Positions 39,263 through 52,650 are shown, numbered from the stretch's first letter. The stretch: 64,000 nt of DNA from Rhytidiadelphus loreus (GCA_947034895.1 OX344762.1:73464981-73528980); one strand, 5' to 3'. A program made the numbers and translations. Notes: a model not told the origin generated them from the sequence alone.

Positions 39263-41352
39263 AAACCTGCCTACGACAGGGAGAATGAATGGTCTGATGT
39301 GTTGCAATTTGCCAAAAAATTCAGATTTTTTTCCACACAAAGACAAATGTGAGGAATGATGACACCAACTGAAATTGTATTTTTTAGACAAAGTATGAAT
39401 TTCCTATAAATTTTGAAAGTGTACTGGCCAATTAGTTCAAAAGAGTTTGTATGAGCTATGTGTTGCATTAGGTGATTTGCGTGTCATAGGTAGGTTAACC
39501 TTATATGCAGACAGTGAAGAGCTCTCATCAAGCAACAACGATCAACGGTGGCTGGGTGTTTTTTCAAATTTTAGATTGATGGCATTGGTTGGGGGGGTCA
39601 GTTTCTTAGAATTGAGATCAAGAGCAAGGATTTTATTGAGTGGGGATAGGGACAGGGTTGTGTGCCTCTTTTTAGTGGATAGTGCCCTCACTACATTCTC
39701 ATTCATCAGATTCAACTATGATTCTTTGAAAAGTGGCACATCTCATGAAGTGGGACCATTTTTTTATTGTTACATATGCATTGTCAAAAGTCATAAAATT
39801 TTATTTACTTCTACAAACTAGTAATAAAACATCATTTTAACATTATAATGATGTCACTAAGTTATTTGTCTTTTGATATGGGATATCGACACCATGTTCC
39901 ATATCAATACATTTGTATGTATATCATATACCATATATGCATTTGTATTTGTATACCAAATATCCACATATATCACATACATGTGTGTATATCACATATT
40001 GTATTTCATATTCTATATTTTATAAGTATCATATTCGAAATCAATGACGGGGATTCAATTTAAATAATTTTTTTGTGCAATTTAGATTGATAGCATAGGA
40101 AGGAGGACTAAATGAAGACTAGATTTTCTTAGCACATCAATGGTCCTGAATTTTTTGATTTGGATGTGGTAGGCAAGGATATTGTGTTTGCATCTTTTGG
40201 GGGTATAGTCTAACTTATATGATGGTTTGTCAAATTGAAACCAAGTTTGCTTTGTCATGTACTATAAAAAAAACTACTTAGACATGACACCATTCATGGA
40301 CTCTAAATGACTATATGCATCATACATTTTGGGTTGGATGTCTATTTGTTAGTTGGTGTCAAAATGATGTTAAAATAACATTATGCTGATAGCAAGTTAA
40401 TTCCTTAAAAACCAAGGGTACCCAAAATTTCTAAAACATAGCATAAAGCAATTTAGAATAATAATTTAAGGATGAATTTCAAACTAAAGCTGTAATATGT
40501 GATTTATATTCATACATTTTGATTTACTACTACAACATTACTTTGTAATAAAATTTGAAGCAAAATAACAAACATTCTTTGAAAAATTTGATTGTTCATT
40601 GAATATTTGTAATTTCATATGTATTTTTTTGTTTTGAATTCAAAATGCTAAGTTTGAATTACCATAAGTATAGGACAAGGTCAACACTTCTTTGTCAAAT
40701 ATATATTTTTTTCCACAATATAAGGTTCAATAGATGCTAAAAATAGAATTTTTTGCTATTTCACTATACAAATTTTTTGTATATTGAAAAAATAATTCCC
40801 CTAAAATTTTGGAATTTATTTTTAGAATTATTTTTTGCTAACCCTACAACTAAGGTATAAGAAGGTATTCATGATTTTTTATTCTACTAATTTTCTTAGT
40901 TAACTTTTAAAGGATCTTCTATTGAACTGTAGAAATATTTTAATTGAAGAGAAATATACTTCTACATTTTGAAATATATAATTTTTTCTAAGAAAAGTTT
41001 TGATATATGTATCATACAAATATTACAGAACTATATAATACAAGAATTTACAAGAAATGAGATGGGTAAAAATGTAAAGGTTCTATATGCTCGGGATATG
41101 TTTGTGTTCATCATTTGTTAATAACTAAATGCAAGGTCATTATTAAAGGAGTTAAGCTAGTGATTTTAATCTAGAAATATACCTATGTCAATCTAATGTT
41201 AGAATGATATTGGAATAAATGTTGTCATTTTGGTGGACATTAAAAAAAATTGGAATATAATATAATATTGGTACTACAATAATATTAAAATGAAAGCAAA
41301 TGATTATTGTTATTTTGGATTCAGAATGGTGTTAGAATAGTTCTTGTTATTT
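39263..41352. other. AT-rich intergenic region with simple-sequence DNA
   Basis: 39315-39450 is a further copy of the interior sequence of the 37897 and 43044 elements. 39728-39815 matches 29105-29200. 39895-40035 is a CATA/TATC-rich simple region. 40340-41350 contains scattered degenerate copies of a TGTTAGAATRATATT-like motif. An open frame at 39447-39821 has no recognisable domain. Confidence 0.4.
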
Positions 41353-43043
41353 CACTAGAAGAAAAACGTGTCCACCACAACCAGTATTTGACAACTACTT
41401 TATGACTAAGTGTCCTATATAACTACATTGCGATTGTAATCCCTCTTTATTTGCACCAACTTCAACGTGTACATTGTTGTAGTTGTAGAATGAAGTGCAA
41501 GATTATAGAACCGTAACAAAGTAGTCATTTAGAATTAACTTGAGGTATTCTACATCCAATATTCATTAGAGTTTTCAATGTGGACAACTTTACGTTCACT
41601 CTGTCAAAGACCATTTGCAAGTTACCTATTCATTTCACTATGAATTCTATAGAAAACAACTAGAGTTTGACTAGAAAACAACTACAATGACAATTATAAA
41701 TCAACTGGAAGACGACTAGAAAACAACTACAATGGCAACTATAAATCAACTGGAAGACCGCTAGAAAACAATTAGAATTCAACTAAGGTACAACTACAAG
41801 AAGATTACTCATGCAACTAGAAAACAACTACACTGCAACTAGAAAATAACTATAACACAACTAGAAAATGACTACTAATGGCGACAAAAAAACAACTACA
41901 AAATGATTGGAAAACTAGTATAGAACAACTACAGTACGATTGAGAACCGACTACAAAACAACTATAGTTGGGATTATTAGTCGAATTTGCTATGGAACTG
42001 GGAGTTTAGCGACTACAACAACATTGTTTTGCTACACAATTGTAGATGCAAGTTCACAATGAGTTGCTTTGTTGCATGAGATGCAATGTATTATTTCCCT
42101 ACATCAAGCTTGTTCCAATTCAAAGTCACACTAGCAAATAATGGCTACCATACTTTATGATAATATTTATCTATAGTCTCTCATAGTATATTTGATTTTT
42201 AGTTACCTCTTTCTTTCATGAATGGAAGAATATTGTATACAACTATGTATGAAGTATATTTTAATTTATTGGAAACGGACACTATTTGAAGAAGAATCAA
42301 GCTACCAAAGTTCACTGTAATCCAAAAATATCAGGATTTTGGACTTCCAATAGCTCCCAAACATTCAAAACAACTTGGATTGACATGAAAATTCTACCAC
42401 AATAACTAGAATTCAAGGGAAATACAAGGGAAATATAACCCAACAAATTTTATAGAAAACAAACATTACATGAAGGAGATACAAGCCCTTGAAGTTGCAG
42501 CCATGAAGTACAGTTTGGTAAACTCAAATTGAAGCTATGAACTTTGATTGGCTTCCAAGAAATCATTTTATCTTGGATTGATCTGAAAATTTTACCACAC
42601 AAACTAGAAAAAAGAGTGGAAATTTTACAACAAGTCTTAATGAATTTAGACCTTGGATGCAAAAGTTACAGCACCTTGAATTGGACTTGAAACTATGTGG
42701 GGTTAACACAAACTACACATTTGACATGTCCCACATTGTTTGCCATGCCACTTACCACCCGACTCCTATGAAACCCTAGCTTTTCATCCCATCTTTAGTA
42801 GCTTTTCAAGCCATGATTAATAAACATCAAATATGATGTATGTTGTATTGTGTTTTGTGTATATTATATAATGTTTGAGGTATTGTACATGTTGTATAAT
42901 TTGTGGTGTGTTGTTTGGATGTACAATGCATGGTGTATTAATTGTAATGTTATGTATCAATACAATATTGTCTCAATTGATACATTAGGAATTGTGTGGG
43001 TTTTTTTTTTTTTTATGGATGTTGTAGTGGACATTTGTATTAA

Positions 43044-43983
43044 GGTAAAACAGCCCATTGTGGTTAGATGACCCATTGTGGTCAGATGACTCATTGTGGA
43101 CACCTAGGAAATACTCCCATTATGGATTTTTTCAGTTTTTAAGATTTTGGCTTCAATGCATGTCTTAAATGACAATAATGGAGTGATTATTGACTGCATT
43201 AGGAACTTCCAATTTTTTAGTGTATATTCATTGTAAGAATTGACTTTTTAAACCCTTTATGTTAGAAAATACTATGATTGCTTTAAGAGCATCTGCGGTG
43301 CAACCCCAGTATATGGCCTGATATTGGTAAAACTAACTTTCGAGCGGTAAATAATTAGAACTTGAAAATTGTCTCATTGGAAATGCATCGAAAAGAATTT
43401 GAAAAAGATTATAAAAAATTTGAAATTTGAAATTATAGAGGTCTTGGCAAATTACGGTTGCCAATGCAAAATATGGCCATTGACCCTCTAGAATGGTGGG
43501 TCAATGACCATATTTTGCATTGGTAACCGTAATTTGCCGAGACCTTTATAGTTTCAGATTTTTACCTTGTTTTTAAGTTACTTGTCCAATGTCTAATTTT
43601 GAATTTTTTTGTACCTTTTCCAAGTTCTTTCCAATGTGTTTCCAATGAGACAATTTTCAAGTTCTAATTATTTACCGCTCAAAAGTTGGTTTTACCGATA
43701 CCGGGCCATATACTGGGGTTGTATTGCAGATGCCCTAAGTGAACAACATGAGCATGATGGATTCAGATTTTGTTTGTTCTAAGGTAGTCTACAGAATCTT
43801 TTGGATCATGATGCATTGAACACTTCAAAAATTCATAGTAAATTCATACTTTGCCAAAAAAACATAATTTCAATTGTTCTCACTTTTTCTCACACTTGTA
43901 TTGCGGTGGGAAAAAAATTGAAAATTTTTAGCAACGACACGTGGTCAAACTCCTAATTTTGACCACAATGGGCTATTTTACTT
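43044..43983. mobile_element. TTAA-flanked element nested in the CACTA element, 940 bp
   Basis: The left end GGTAAAACAGCCCATTGTGG follows TTAA (43040-43043). The right end is the inverse of AGTAAAATAGCCCATTGTGG and precedes TTAA (43984-43987). The inverted repeat is about 21 bp with two mismatches. It itself contains the hairpin element at 43287-43735; without that it is about 488 bp, near the 525 bp of the relative at 37897. CCCATTGTGG is repeated several times just inside the left end. Confidence 0.78.
43287..43735. mobile_element. Harbinger/Tourist-like MITE forming one long hairpin, 449 bp
   Basis: Nearly the whole element is an inverted repeat. The arms start GAGCATCTGC and end GCAGATGCCC and run for over 200 bp with few mismatches, meeting at about 43485-43500 around CCTCTAGAATGGTGGG. 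Target duplication TAA (43284-43286 and 43736-43738). Three-base T/A-rich duplications and GAGCATCT-type ends are typical of PIF/Harbinger MITEs in plants. A transcript across it would be a long dsRNA and so a likely small-RNA source. Confidence 0.87.
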
Positions 43984-44784
43984 TAACAATTTCAAAGACA
44001 TTTGGTTGTTGTATGTGGTGTCTCCCATAATGTGCATACATTGCAAGTTGACATCTTGAAGGACAAAATTGTAACGCTTAGGAACTGAAAATGTGTGTTG
44101 ACGTGGCATGCCATGTCAACTGCCACGGCTCAAAATGTAGTTGCAAATAAGTAACACGTATGATCTATATGAATGAAATCAATTGTAATTAAGTTGCAAA
44201 CAAGTTGCACACATGATCCACACAAGTCACAATGCGCTCAAAAGAGGCAGTCATTGCCTATACAAAGAAGTAGCAAAGAAGTTGTTCACAACCTATATGG
44301 TCAGAAGTAGACCACATATTGTCAATGAGTCACAAACTAGTAATAACTAAGTTGTCTTAAAGTTGCATATACATCAAATCTTGTTCCAAAGTAGTCAAAG
44401 ACAAGTTGAAATGAAGTTGCACACCAATTGCATCCGAAACGCAACGAAGTCACAAAAAAATTGCAAGTTATTCACAAGTCGCAAATGAGTCAGAAGCAAG
44501 TTATACACTAGTCGCCATGAAGTTGCAAAGAAGTAAATTGTACTACCAACCACTTGCCACACTGAAACCACATAAACAACCATGTCATAAAGCGCATCGA
44601 TGAAGTTCCAAGTAAGCAACCAAATGAAAAACTAAATCGTTTCGCCTTGCAACTACAATGCAACTAGAAAACTTGTTGACAACGACTAGAGCCCTTTAGA
44701 TTCTCACTAGTCGCAAATGGCGACTACAACTAAAAACAAATTGGTCTTTGTAGTCGCAAAATCCCTCATTTTCCTCTAGTGTTT

Positions 44785-47513
44785 TGATGTCATTTTGATA
44801 TTAAATGGGTTGATATTAAAATGGTCATTTTCATTTTGAATACAACAATGTTCTAAAAACTTTACTTCATTTAGTATTCAAAAAATTAAAAAATGCCTAA
44901 TAATTGTTGTTCATATTACAAGCCTAATATATAGTAAAGGTCAACAAGTAAATATAATTCTCATTTCATGATTAAAACTATGAAAAAATAGAAAACTTAA
45001 TAAGGCTCTCCTTGCTCAAAAATTCATCAAATTATAAACCATAAAGTATTTTGAAAAAGAAAATTATTTTCAAGAAATAATGCATTTGTTCATTGAAAAT
45101 GTTGAAAAAATAAAAGGATTTGACCTTTGTATTGCCTATTGTTTAGCATGCATTATTGCCATTAGGTTACAATTACAACATGAATTTGTATGTGGCATGA
45201 TAGTACAAGTATGTGAATAATATTTCCAAAGAAGAAATTCATAATTCTACAAGATTCAATTGTTATTCTATGTTGTGCAATGGATCATGAATGTAGTAAG
45301 TAACACCTAGCATTTTGCTTATTTTGACACATGAATTGAGGTCTCAAATAAACTAATTGGTGTAATCTGATATATGATTTTATAATTAGTAAATCTTATA
45401 AATTGGACACACCAACACTAGTATTCATTATCATTATTTGTTAGTTTTAGGAATAGAATTGAAAATAGACTAAAATACTTTGAACTAAAAGCATGAATAT
45501 TTCATGCACTAAGTTTAGTGACAATAGCAACATGGTGTTGGTGTTTCTAGCTACACTTGTGATCCATCACACAATATAGATTGACAAAAAAATCTTCTAG
45601 AATTATCAATTTCCACTTTGGAGATGCTATTGGTGTAATCATTACCATGATGCACTACAAAATGCATGTTGTAATTGCAAATCATGACAGTCTCAACAAG
45701 TAATAGAAACTCAAATTCTTATATTTTTTTCAAAGTTTTCAATGTACAAAAGTATTACATTTTAAACATAGATTGAAAGGTATTTCTAAAATATATTATG
45801 GCTTCTGATTTGACAAAGTTTTGAATATATAGTGCCAATTTGAAATTTCTAGTTTCTAAATAGTATCGAGGACTTCATAACTATTACAATACAATGAGTA
45901 TTGTCTTAGAGAGTCTTGTAGAGAGTGCAAACTACAATGCTTTTGTATTAAAAAGTCAATTATGAAGGATATTTCCAGATGACAACAAACTAATATAGAA
46001 GAATTTGAATAGAGAAAACAACTAGAATGGAAAAGTACAAGAATGATGCAAAATTTATAAATTGAATAGTAATATACAATCTTAACAAGAATTCCCATTA
46101 TTTTGTTGACAAGATTGAGGTTTCTCTCACTTTGCCTTCAATATATACTATAATTATATTGAAGTTTCTTCAAAGAAATCTAAGACCTTCTAGAAAGTAC
46201 TAAAAAATCCTAGGGGTTATTAGGATGCTTTCAAACTCAATGAACCTTTTCCTAACCTAAACTATAATCTATATTCTACCAAATTGTGCATGTAAGTGAA
46301 GTCATCAAATAGTGCAACTTGTTCAAATGATGTGCAAAATATCTTTCATTGAATGTATTCAAGTTAATTACGTATTGCAAGGGATAATATACACATATTT
46401 ACTATAGCCTTTCAAAATCCCGGTTTAAAATTCATCATTGGTTGAGCAAGAAGGAAATATTTTCAATAGTAGCATTGTGCGCTCTAGAAATTAATCCTCA
46501 ATCACACTCCATTTTAATCCTTTAAAGACCACACAACCGTTTTGGATTACAAAGGGACAATAAAAGAATATTTTGAGATTGGTGATGAATTTGGTTTGAA
46601 GCCATGAAGAATGTTTTTGTACCTAGGAATTATACATCCAATAGAACAAATTCAACATAATTTGGATTAGTAACCAAGGAGATAGGGATCTATGTACAAA
46701 TTCAATAGAAAAATATATATACTATAGTGGTAAAAGCCACATAGTATTTAAATTATAAGAACATTGTTGAAAACTCACATGTGAAGACTTTGCAGTATGT
46801 GGATAATTTCATCCCACATGATAATTTAGAAAGAATGCTAGATGGCAACCTTCCATGTGTAGATAAAAAGTCAAAAATATGTAGTAAAGTACAATTTCAT
46901 GTATATTTGACTTTAAAAAATATTTACCATACTTGATCATCTAGATAGATGTGGATAGACTTTTCACGACTTTTGTGTTGACTTGGAAGTATTCATGTGA
47001 TGTGGACATTATAAGCCGATCCAATTCTCAAAATTCATCAAAATTTAGCTAATATTCTTCATAACAATGCATATGTTTGTCATGCTTTTACTACTTTGCA
47101 AGGGGTTTTAGCTTAAATTCTTGACTAATGCTTTTGACACCACATCCATTAAAATTCCCTTCTAATTATCTTTCAACATCCATGCCCCTACATGAAATGT
47201 GCTCAAATATATCCATAGTGGTCATTAATGTGGATGTATCTTGAGAATGACTACAATAATCTTTCAATTGTGACAATGGATCCTCTTCATATTTTCTTCA
47301 AAGGTAAAAAATAATGTTTTCTACTAATTTGTACGATTGAATTCCCCAATGGTCAAATATGATTCTCTTTCACTCTTCACAAGCTGACCATTTTTGTAAC
47401 CTCAAGTTTTGTCAATTTCTATGAAAAAGCAATGATCTTAAAAACCTTCTTGCAAGTTTTCTTTGTAAAAAAAACTACAATCTTCCATAGAGATGTTCCA
47501 CCCCTTTTGAACA
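44785..47513. other. Intergenic, downstream of the centrin gene
   Basis: AT-rich, no gene recognised. The last few hundred bases before 47514 are the 3' flank of the minus-strand centrin gene. Confidence 0.35.
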
Positions 47514-50500
47514 TTAAAAGAGGCTTGCTTTTTTCATGATCCTATAAAACTCCTCCTCATTGATCTCACCATCACCTAATTTACAAGTAAGGGCAATCAC
47601 AAAACTTTGAAATTAAAAAGAATTAGTTATTATGTAATACTATTTTCATGATTGTGATTTTAAATTGCAATTGAGCTAAACTCATGCATTACAATTCATA
47701 TATATATATATATATATCATCAAGTTCATTAACTTTATAAGGATTGAAGATAGTCCAAATCCAAAGGTTGAGATATATTATAAAATGTAGTTTGGAAGAA
47801 TAATTTGATGATGACTCTCAAACAAAAGTTATCAAATATGATCTATGGATTGATGACCACACTAATCAAAGTATTTATCTATTTTATTTGATCAAAATTA
47901 GTTAAATCCTACTTATTGTGATTTCTTATCATTTCTTATATCTATTTAACCAAGTTGTTTTTGAAGTGCCACTTTTTGAACTTAAAAAATAACTTTTTGA
48001 GGAAAAAACATGTTTGCATATACTAAACTTGATATTGAACTTTTGAATATTTATATAGAGGGGTCTTGAGAATTCATACTTTATAGATGTTAGAACAATC
48101 AGAAGAATCTACAAACATTTAGATGAATGAAAAATCATAATTTTGTATATTTAGAATTTTTTAGAATTCATCAATAATTCAAAATTTGAATGTTTGGTCA
48201 TGTTGATCAAATTATGATAATTGAAAATTAACTTTGTAAAACATACCATCGCAATCAGCTTCATCAATCATTTCTTGCAACTCTTCATCTCCAATGTTCT
48301 CGCCTAGTTCTTTTGCAACTCGCTTTAGGTTTTTAAATGAAATTTTACCCTGTAGCCAAATACATTTCTCTAATAATTGGTACCACAATTTTTTTGACAT
48401 GATTGGTTACTATTATAGTTAACACACTACTTTCATTTCTACAAGACTTTGAGCTTATGAATACTAAACTCAATTTGAATGTACACATGACTTTTTTGTA
48501 CATAAGATTTTTATTTGGATGTCTACATGTAAAGAGAATCTTTCATACTAATATATAAAATAAAAAATAATATGGAAGGGATGTTTCTGATAGATTGTAT
48601 CCCATTCATAGAGTTAGTAGTGAATTGTAGATTTGACCTTTATATGCATTAATTATTGACAAAATTGTTAATTTCAAAATTCACATGTATCAATTTGAAT
48701 TTGACAAAAACATGAGTTTGAGTTTATTTGTATGCAATTTTTTGTATTTAATTTAAAAACTTTTTAAAATGCAAAGACCAAAAAATATAATTTTTAAAAA
48801 TTCTTTTTTAATTAAACTTGTGCCAAAACAAACCATTTTTATTTTTATTATAGTTAATAGTTTCTAATATTATTAATTTTTCAATATAATATACACTATA
48901 CTTCATATATTTCTATATTTTTCAAAGTTGATAATAAAAAAATTACCTAATTGCTTTAAAATCACAAAATCTAATATTTAGATATATTATTTTCAAATTT
49001 AATTCAATATTTAAAAAAAACATTGAAAAATACTCCAATATTTGGAAAAAAAATTGAATTCAAATTGATTCAATAAAATATGAAAACAAATTGCAATTTT
49101 CTAAAAGAATGCATTGTATTTTGCATATAAAAAATGAAAATGTGATGTTTTCTACCAATTTAGTGATTTAAGAAGAAAATTATTTATTTCTATTTTAAAA
49201 TGGTGCATCTTAGTTAAGTGACAATGAAAACCTTTCAACAAATGTTTTTTTACAATCAGAGCACAAACGGGAGCATAAAGTGTAAGTTTATAAATATATC
49301 AAAATGTCATATTGTGATTATATACTTAATTCAGTATAGCATTACATCACCCTACTTGCAATGCTCAAGTCAAACAAAAAAAACACCTCAAGTGAATAAA
49401 GAGTTGATGATAAAAAATGCATGTTCTAAAATAGCAATGGAATTATTCAATAAGAATGAAGATGCTCACAGTTCCATCATCATCAAAGAGATGAAAAGCT
49501 TTCATGATTTCTTCTTTGGAATCACGTTCCCCCATTTTTATTGTCATCATTTGTAAAAACTCTTCAAAATCAATAGTACCAATTCCATCTTTGTTGATGT
49601 CAACAATCATTTTTTTTATTTCCTAAAATATACTTAACCATTTACCAATTAAGTTGTACATTAAATCTATAATTTCAACAAACAAGATAAACTACTAGTT
49701 TTACTTTTCAATGGTTTTCAACTACATTTCATCATTTATATCACTTGAAGAACTAGAGTTTTAGGAAAATATCAAATAAGATGAAGAAGAACATCATCAA
49801 AGAATCAATCATTTGTTGATTGTGAACTATTGTGACCAAATTAAGTTCGGAAGATGAACAATTTTGAAAACAAAAAACAAAAAACAAAAAAACTAACCTC
49901 TTTTTGGGGTTCAAATCCAAGAGCCCTACCACACATAATGGATGATTAGCCATTGCATGAGGTCAAAGTTTCAATTTTAGCAATTCTTTATTCATCAAAT
50001 TGTTGCAATGCAACATTTGATAGTTCCTTAGGATCTTAAAAACAATACTATAGACAAGATTGTATGAATTGTAAAAGTAAAAATTGAATTACCTCATTGC
50101 CACTTTCAATTCCTTTGCATAAATTGTTCCTATACAATGTAGATCCATAGGCAAATTTATCAAACACAAGAATGAAATATTCCATTGATAAGCAACAAGT
50201 ATAAGGTTGTTGAGTCATGATAATTATAGAATGGTCTAATCATATATACCAGAGCCATCTGTGTCAAATAGATCAAAGGCTTCACGGACTTCTTGCTTTT
50301 GTTCTTCTGTAAGACCTTGTGATCGACCTTTATGCACATTCCGCCTCGCAATCCCCATGCCTTTGCGGAAACTCTACATGGTACAAGCAAAGTTCCATTA
50401 TCAAAATAAACTCATGGCTTATTAGATATACATATGATCAAAAGATTTTTCAATTGTGTTGGAAACATTTCCTTAATGTACTAGTCAACAATGAGAGAAA

Positions 50501-52650
50501 GTTTTTTTCCTCATAAAAAAATAAAAATTGAAAATCACATATTTTTGAGATTAATAAGTCATTATATATTTACAAAAGCAGCTCTATTCAATATATTTCT
50601 TTGCAAAATTTTCAAGAATTCATTTAGAAAACTCCCACATCACAAATGATTTTCAGGAAACAAAACCTCATGCATTCAATGCAATTCATAGTGTCATCTA
50701 CAACAATAAAAAAAAATCAAAATGCTATCAAAGAAATCCAAAACAATATTAAAGATATATTTTGTACTAATATAATGATTATCAAGCATATATAGTGAAC
50801 ATAATATTTTTATGAAAGTTAAAGAAATGTATCAAACAAAGATATGCAATTATGATGCTATGGAGTCACATCATTTTCTAGTTGGCATAATAAAGAATGG
50901 AAGTCCTACAAGAAAAACTTACTTGTTCACGAGTGATTGGCCTTAATTTTTGTCTATCTTTATTTGAAGATGTAGAACCTAGATCACTAGACCTTCCAAA
51001 ACTTGATCCACTCACCAGTTTTGGAAATGGTTCAGTAGATCGCAATGTCAAAGATTCACTAGACCTTACTGGAAATGGATCACTACGATGATTCCACTTG
51101 CCTCTTTGAGTAGAATTCAAAGGTTGTATGCTATACCTTTGACTAGAAGAACTTTGCTCTACAAGATCTGAAGGTTCTACCATTGGTTGAGACTCAGGTT
51201 GAGAATTTCTAGCATCACAAATACACGTAACTTTGACGCAACATTGGTGTGTGAGGCAAGTTGTATCACTACAAGGAACATATTGATCCACTTGTTGAGT
51301 ATGCAACATAAGTAGGGGCAATCTGACATTCTCAACACTTGACACTTCCAATGGGACTACTTGTGAGATGTCACTCATTCTGTTAGTTTTGTCAACTAAA
51401 GTTGCATCAGAGATTAAATCTTTACCACCAAAATTTGGTACTTCCAACAAAATTGCAGGCAAGAGGCCACTCATTCTACTAATAGTGCCAATAGGGATTG
51501 CATTAGAGATAAAATCTTTTTTTCCTTTGGATGTTTGAAAAGTATCAAAACTAGGCGTAATTCCAATAGAGACATTGTTGACTCTATTATCATGACTATT
51601 TTTAGAAGTTATCCTAGAATTTGAATTTTGTGAAGCTAGTTGTTCTATTGGTATTTGGTCACTAGAATTAATTAGGTGATATAACCTCATCTTTTCTTCT
51701 TGAATATTAATGCCATCATTAGCAATCCGAGGACTAGAAGTACTAGGGTGATTTGTAGGAATCTGTGTTGCTATGATATCTATATCATTATTAGGATTTA
51801 GGCCAAAAATACTTGAAGGATAGGTTGCACTCAAACGATTTACGGTGAGATGCTCTTTTGAAATGATAGTATCAACATTTGAAATACTTGAATTAGAACC
51901 TATATTTACATTGTATTTACGCAAGTTGTCATCTAGATTACTACCATCATTTGATGTTTGATGGTTAGTTTCACTTTGATGATATAAAGGCAAGATACCA
52001 TGTGGAATACCAATAGAAATATTAGAGGTTTGAGAGTCATTTTTACTTTGATGATGTTCAAGGATTCCCTCATCTAAGGTGCCACTACCTCCATTAGAAG
52101 GAAGAATAGTAGAATTATTGATGTGAGTTGAAGGATTTATAGTGGCATTACCACCATTGGAGTTCCAAGGGTTGTTATTGCTTTGATAATGTGTAGGCAA
52201 ATCTTCATATGGAATGTTTCTTCTATCATTGCCTTGTAGATATGTAGTCATGTCCTCATATGGAATGTTGTTGCCATCATTGGGAGTGCTACGTTTTTCT
52301 ATATTCATATTGTTACCACTTGAAATATGAGTGCCAAAATTACTTAGACGGTATTGTGGAACTCCACCTTCTAAAATATTGACACTACCACTAGAACCTT
52401 GTGAATTGATGCTACTCCTTTGATACCTAGGTAGCTCTTCTTTGGGAATGTCAAAGCCAATCATAGGTGCCACATCATTTTGGATAGATCTTTGAGGGCT
52501 CAAGTTGTTGGCATTGCTATTAGTAGGAACGACGGATGTGTCAACATCATAGTCTCTACTATACATTGAGGTTCGAGATGTAAAGTTGCTTAGAGGTTTT
52601 GCAAGTGAAAACTCACCTTGATTACTATTAGCACCAACATCAATATCCAT
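47514..52650 (-). CDS. Centrin (caltractin) with a long Asn/Ser-rich N-terminal extension
   Basis: Seven exons: 52650-50923, 50373-50250, 50129-50093, 49925-49898, 49622-49470, 48349-48247, 47575-47514. They keep phase throughout and give 744 aa. Residues 577-744 are a complete centrin: [15 protein letters not shown], then four EF hands and a C-terminal KKASLF. Loop 1 (613-624, DTDGSGTIYAKE) and loop 4 (722-733, [12 protein letters not shown]) have all calcium ligands. Loop 2 starts with Asn and has Ile at position 5. Loop 3 ends in Asn, as is common in centrins. Exon 1 is an uninterrupted 576-codon frame, low in complexity, rich in Asn, Ser and Ile. It ends at a consensus donor (CAA|GTAAGT) in the same phase as centrin exon 2. 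The ATG at 52650 is the first in frame; the frame extends to a TAG at about 52732, which could instead be an acceptor of a further 5' exon. Centrins act at basal bodies and microtubule organising centres. A shorter product from the ATG near residue 582 is possible. Confidence 0.85.
47698..47717. repeat. (AT)n microsatellite
   Basis: About ten uninterrupted AT units just upstream (on the minus strand) of the last centrin exon, within the intron. A similar short (TA)n lies at about 3577-3593. Confidence 0.8.

Larger units (their letters stand above)
41353..44781. mobile_element. Large non-autonomous CACTA element, 3429 bp
   Basis: Ends CACTAGAAGAAAA and TTTTCCTCTAGTG are inverse with one mismatch. 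A TTT target duplication flanks the element (41350-41352 and 44782-44784). Dense subterminal repeats, a hallmark of CACTA elements where transposase binds, lie on both sides. On the left (about 41640-41970) the motif CAACTAGAAAACAACTACAA recurs many times. On the right (about 44130-44760) AAGTTGCAAA-type motifs and their inverse recur. No transposase frame remains. Two younger elements are nested inside (43044-43983 and 43287-43735). The ends match the 152-bp MITE at 8341-8492, so one transposase could have moved both. Confidence 0.85.

Noticed and set aside
39447..39821. 124-codon plus-strand frame
   Set aside because: No family resemblance, part of it overlaps a dispersed repeat (39728-39815), and its composition matches intergenic DNA.
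46523..46560. TTAATCCTTTAAAGACC, resembling a TTAA-element end
   Set aside because: No partner end in inverse orientation was found within 2 kb.
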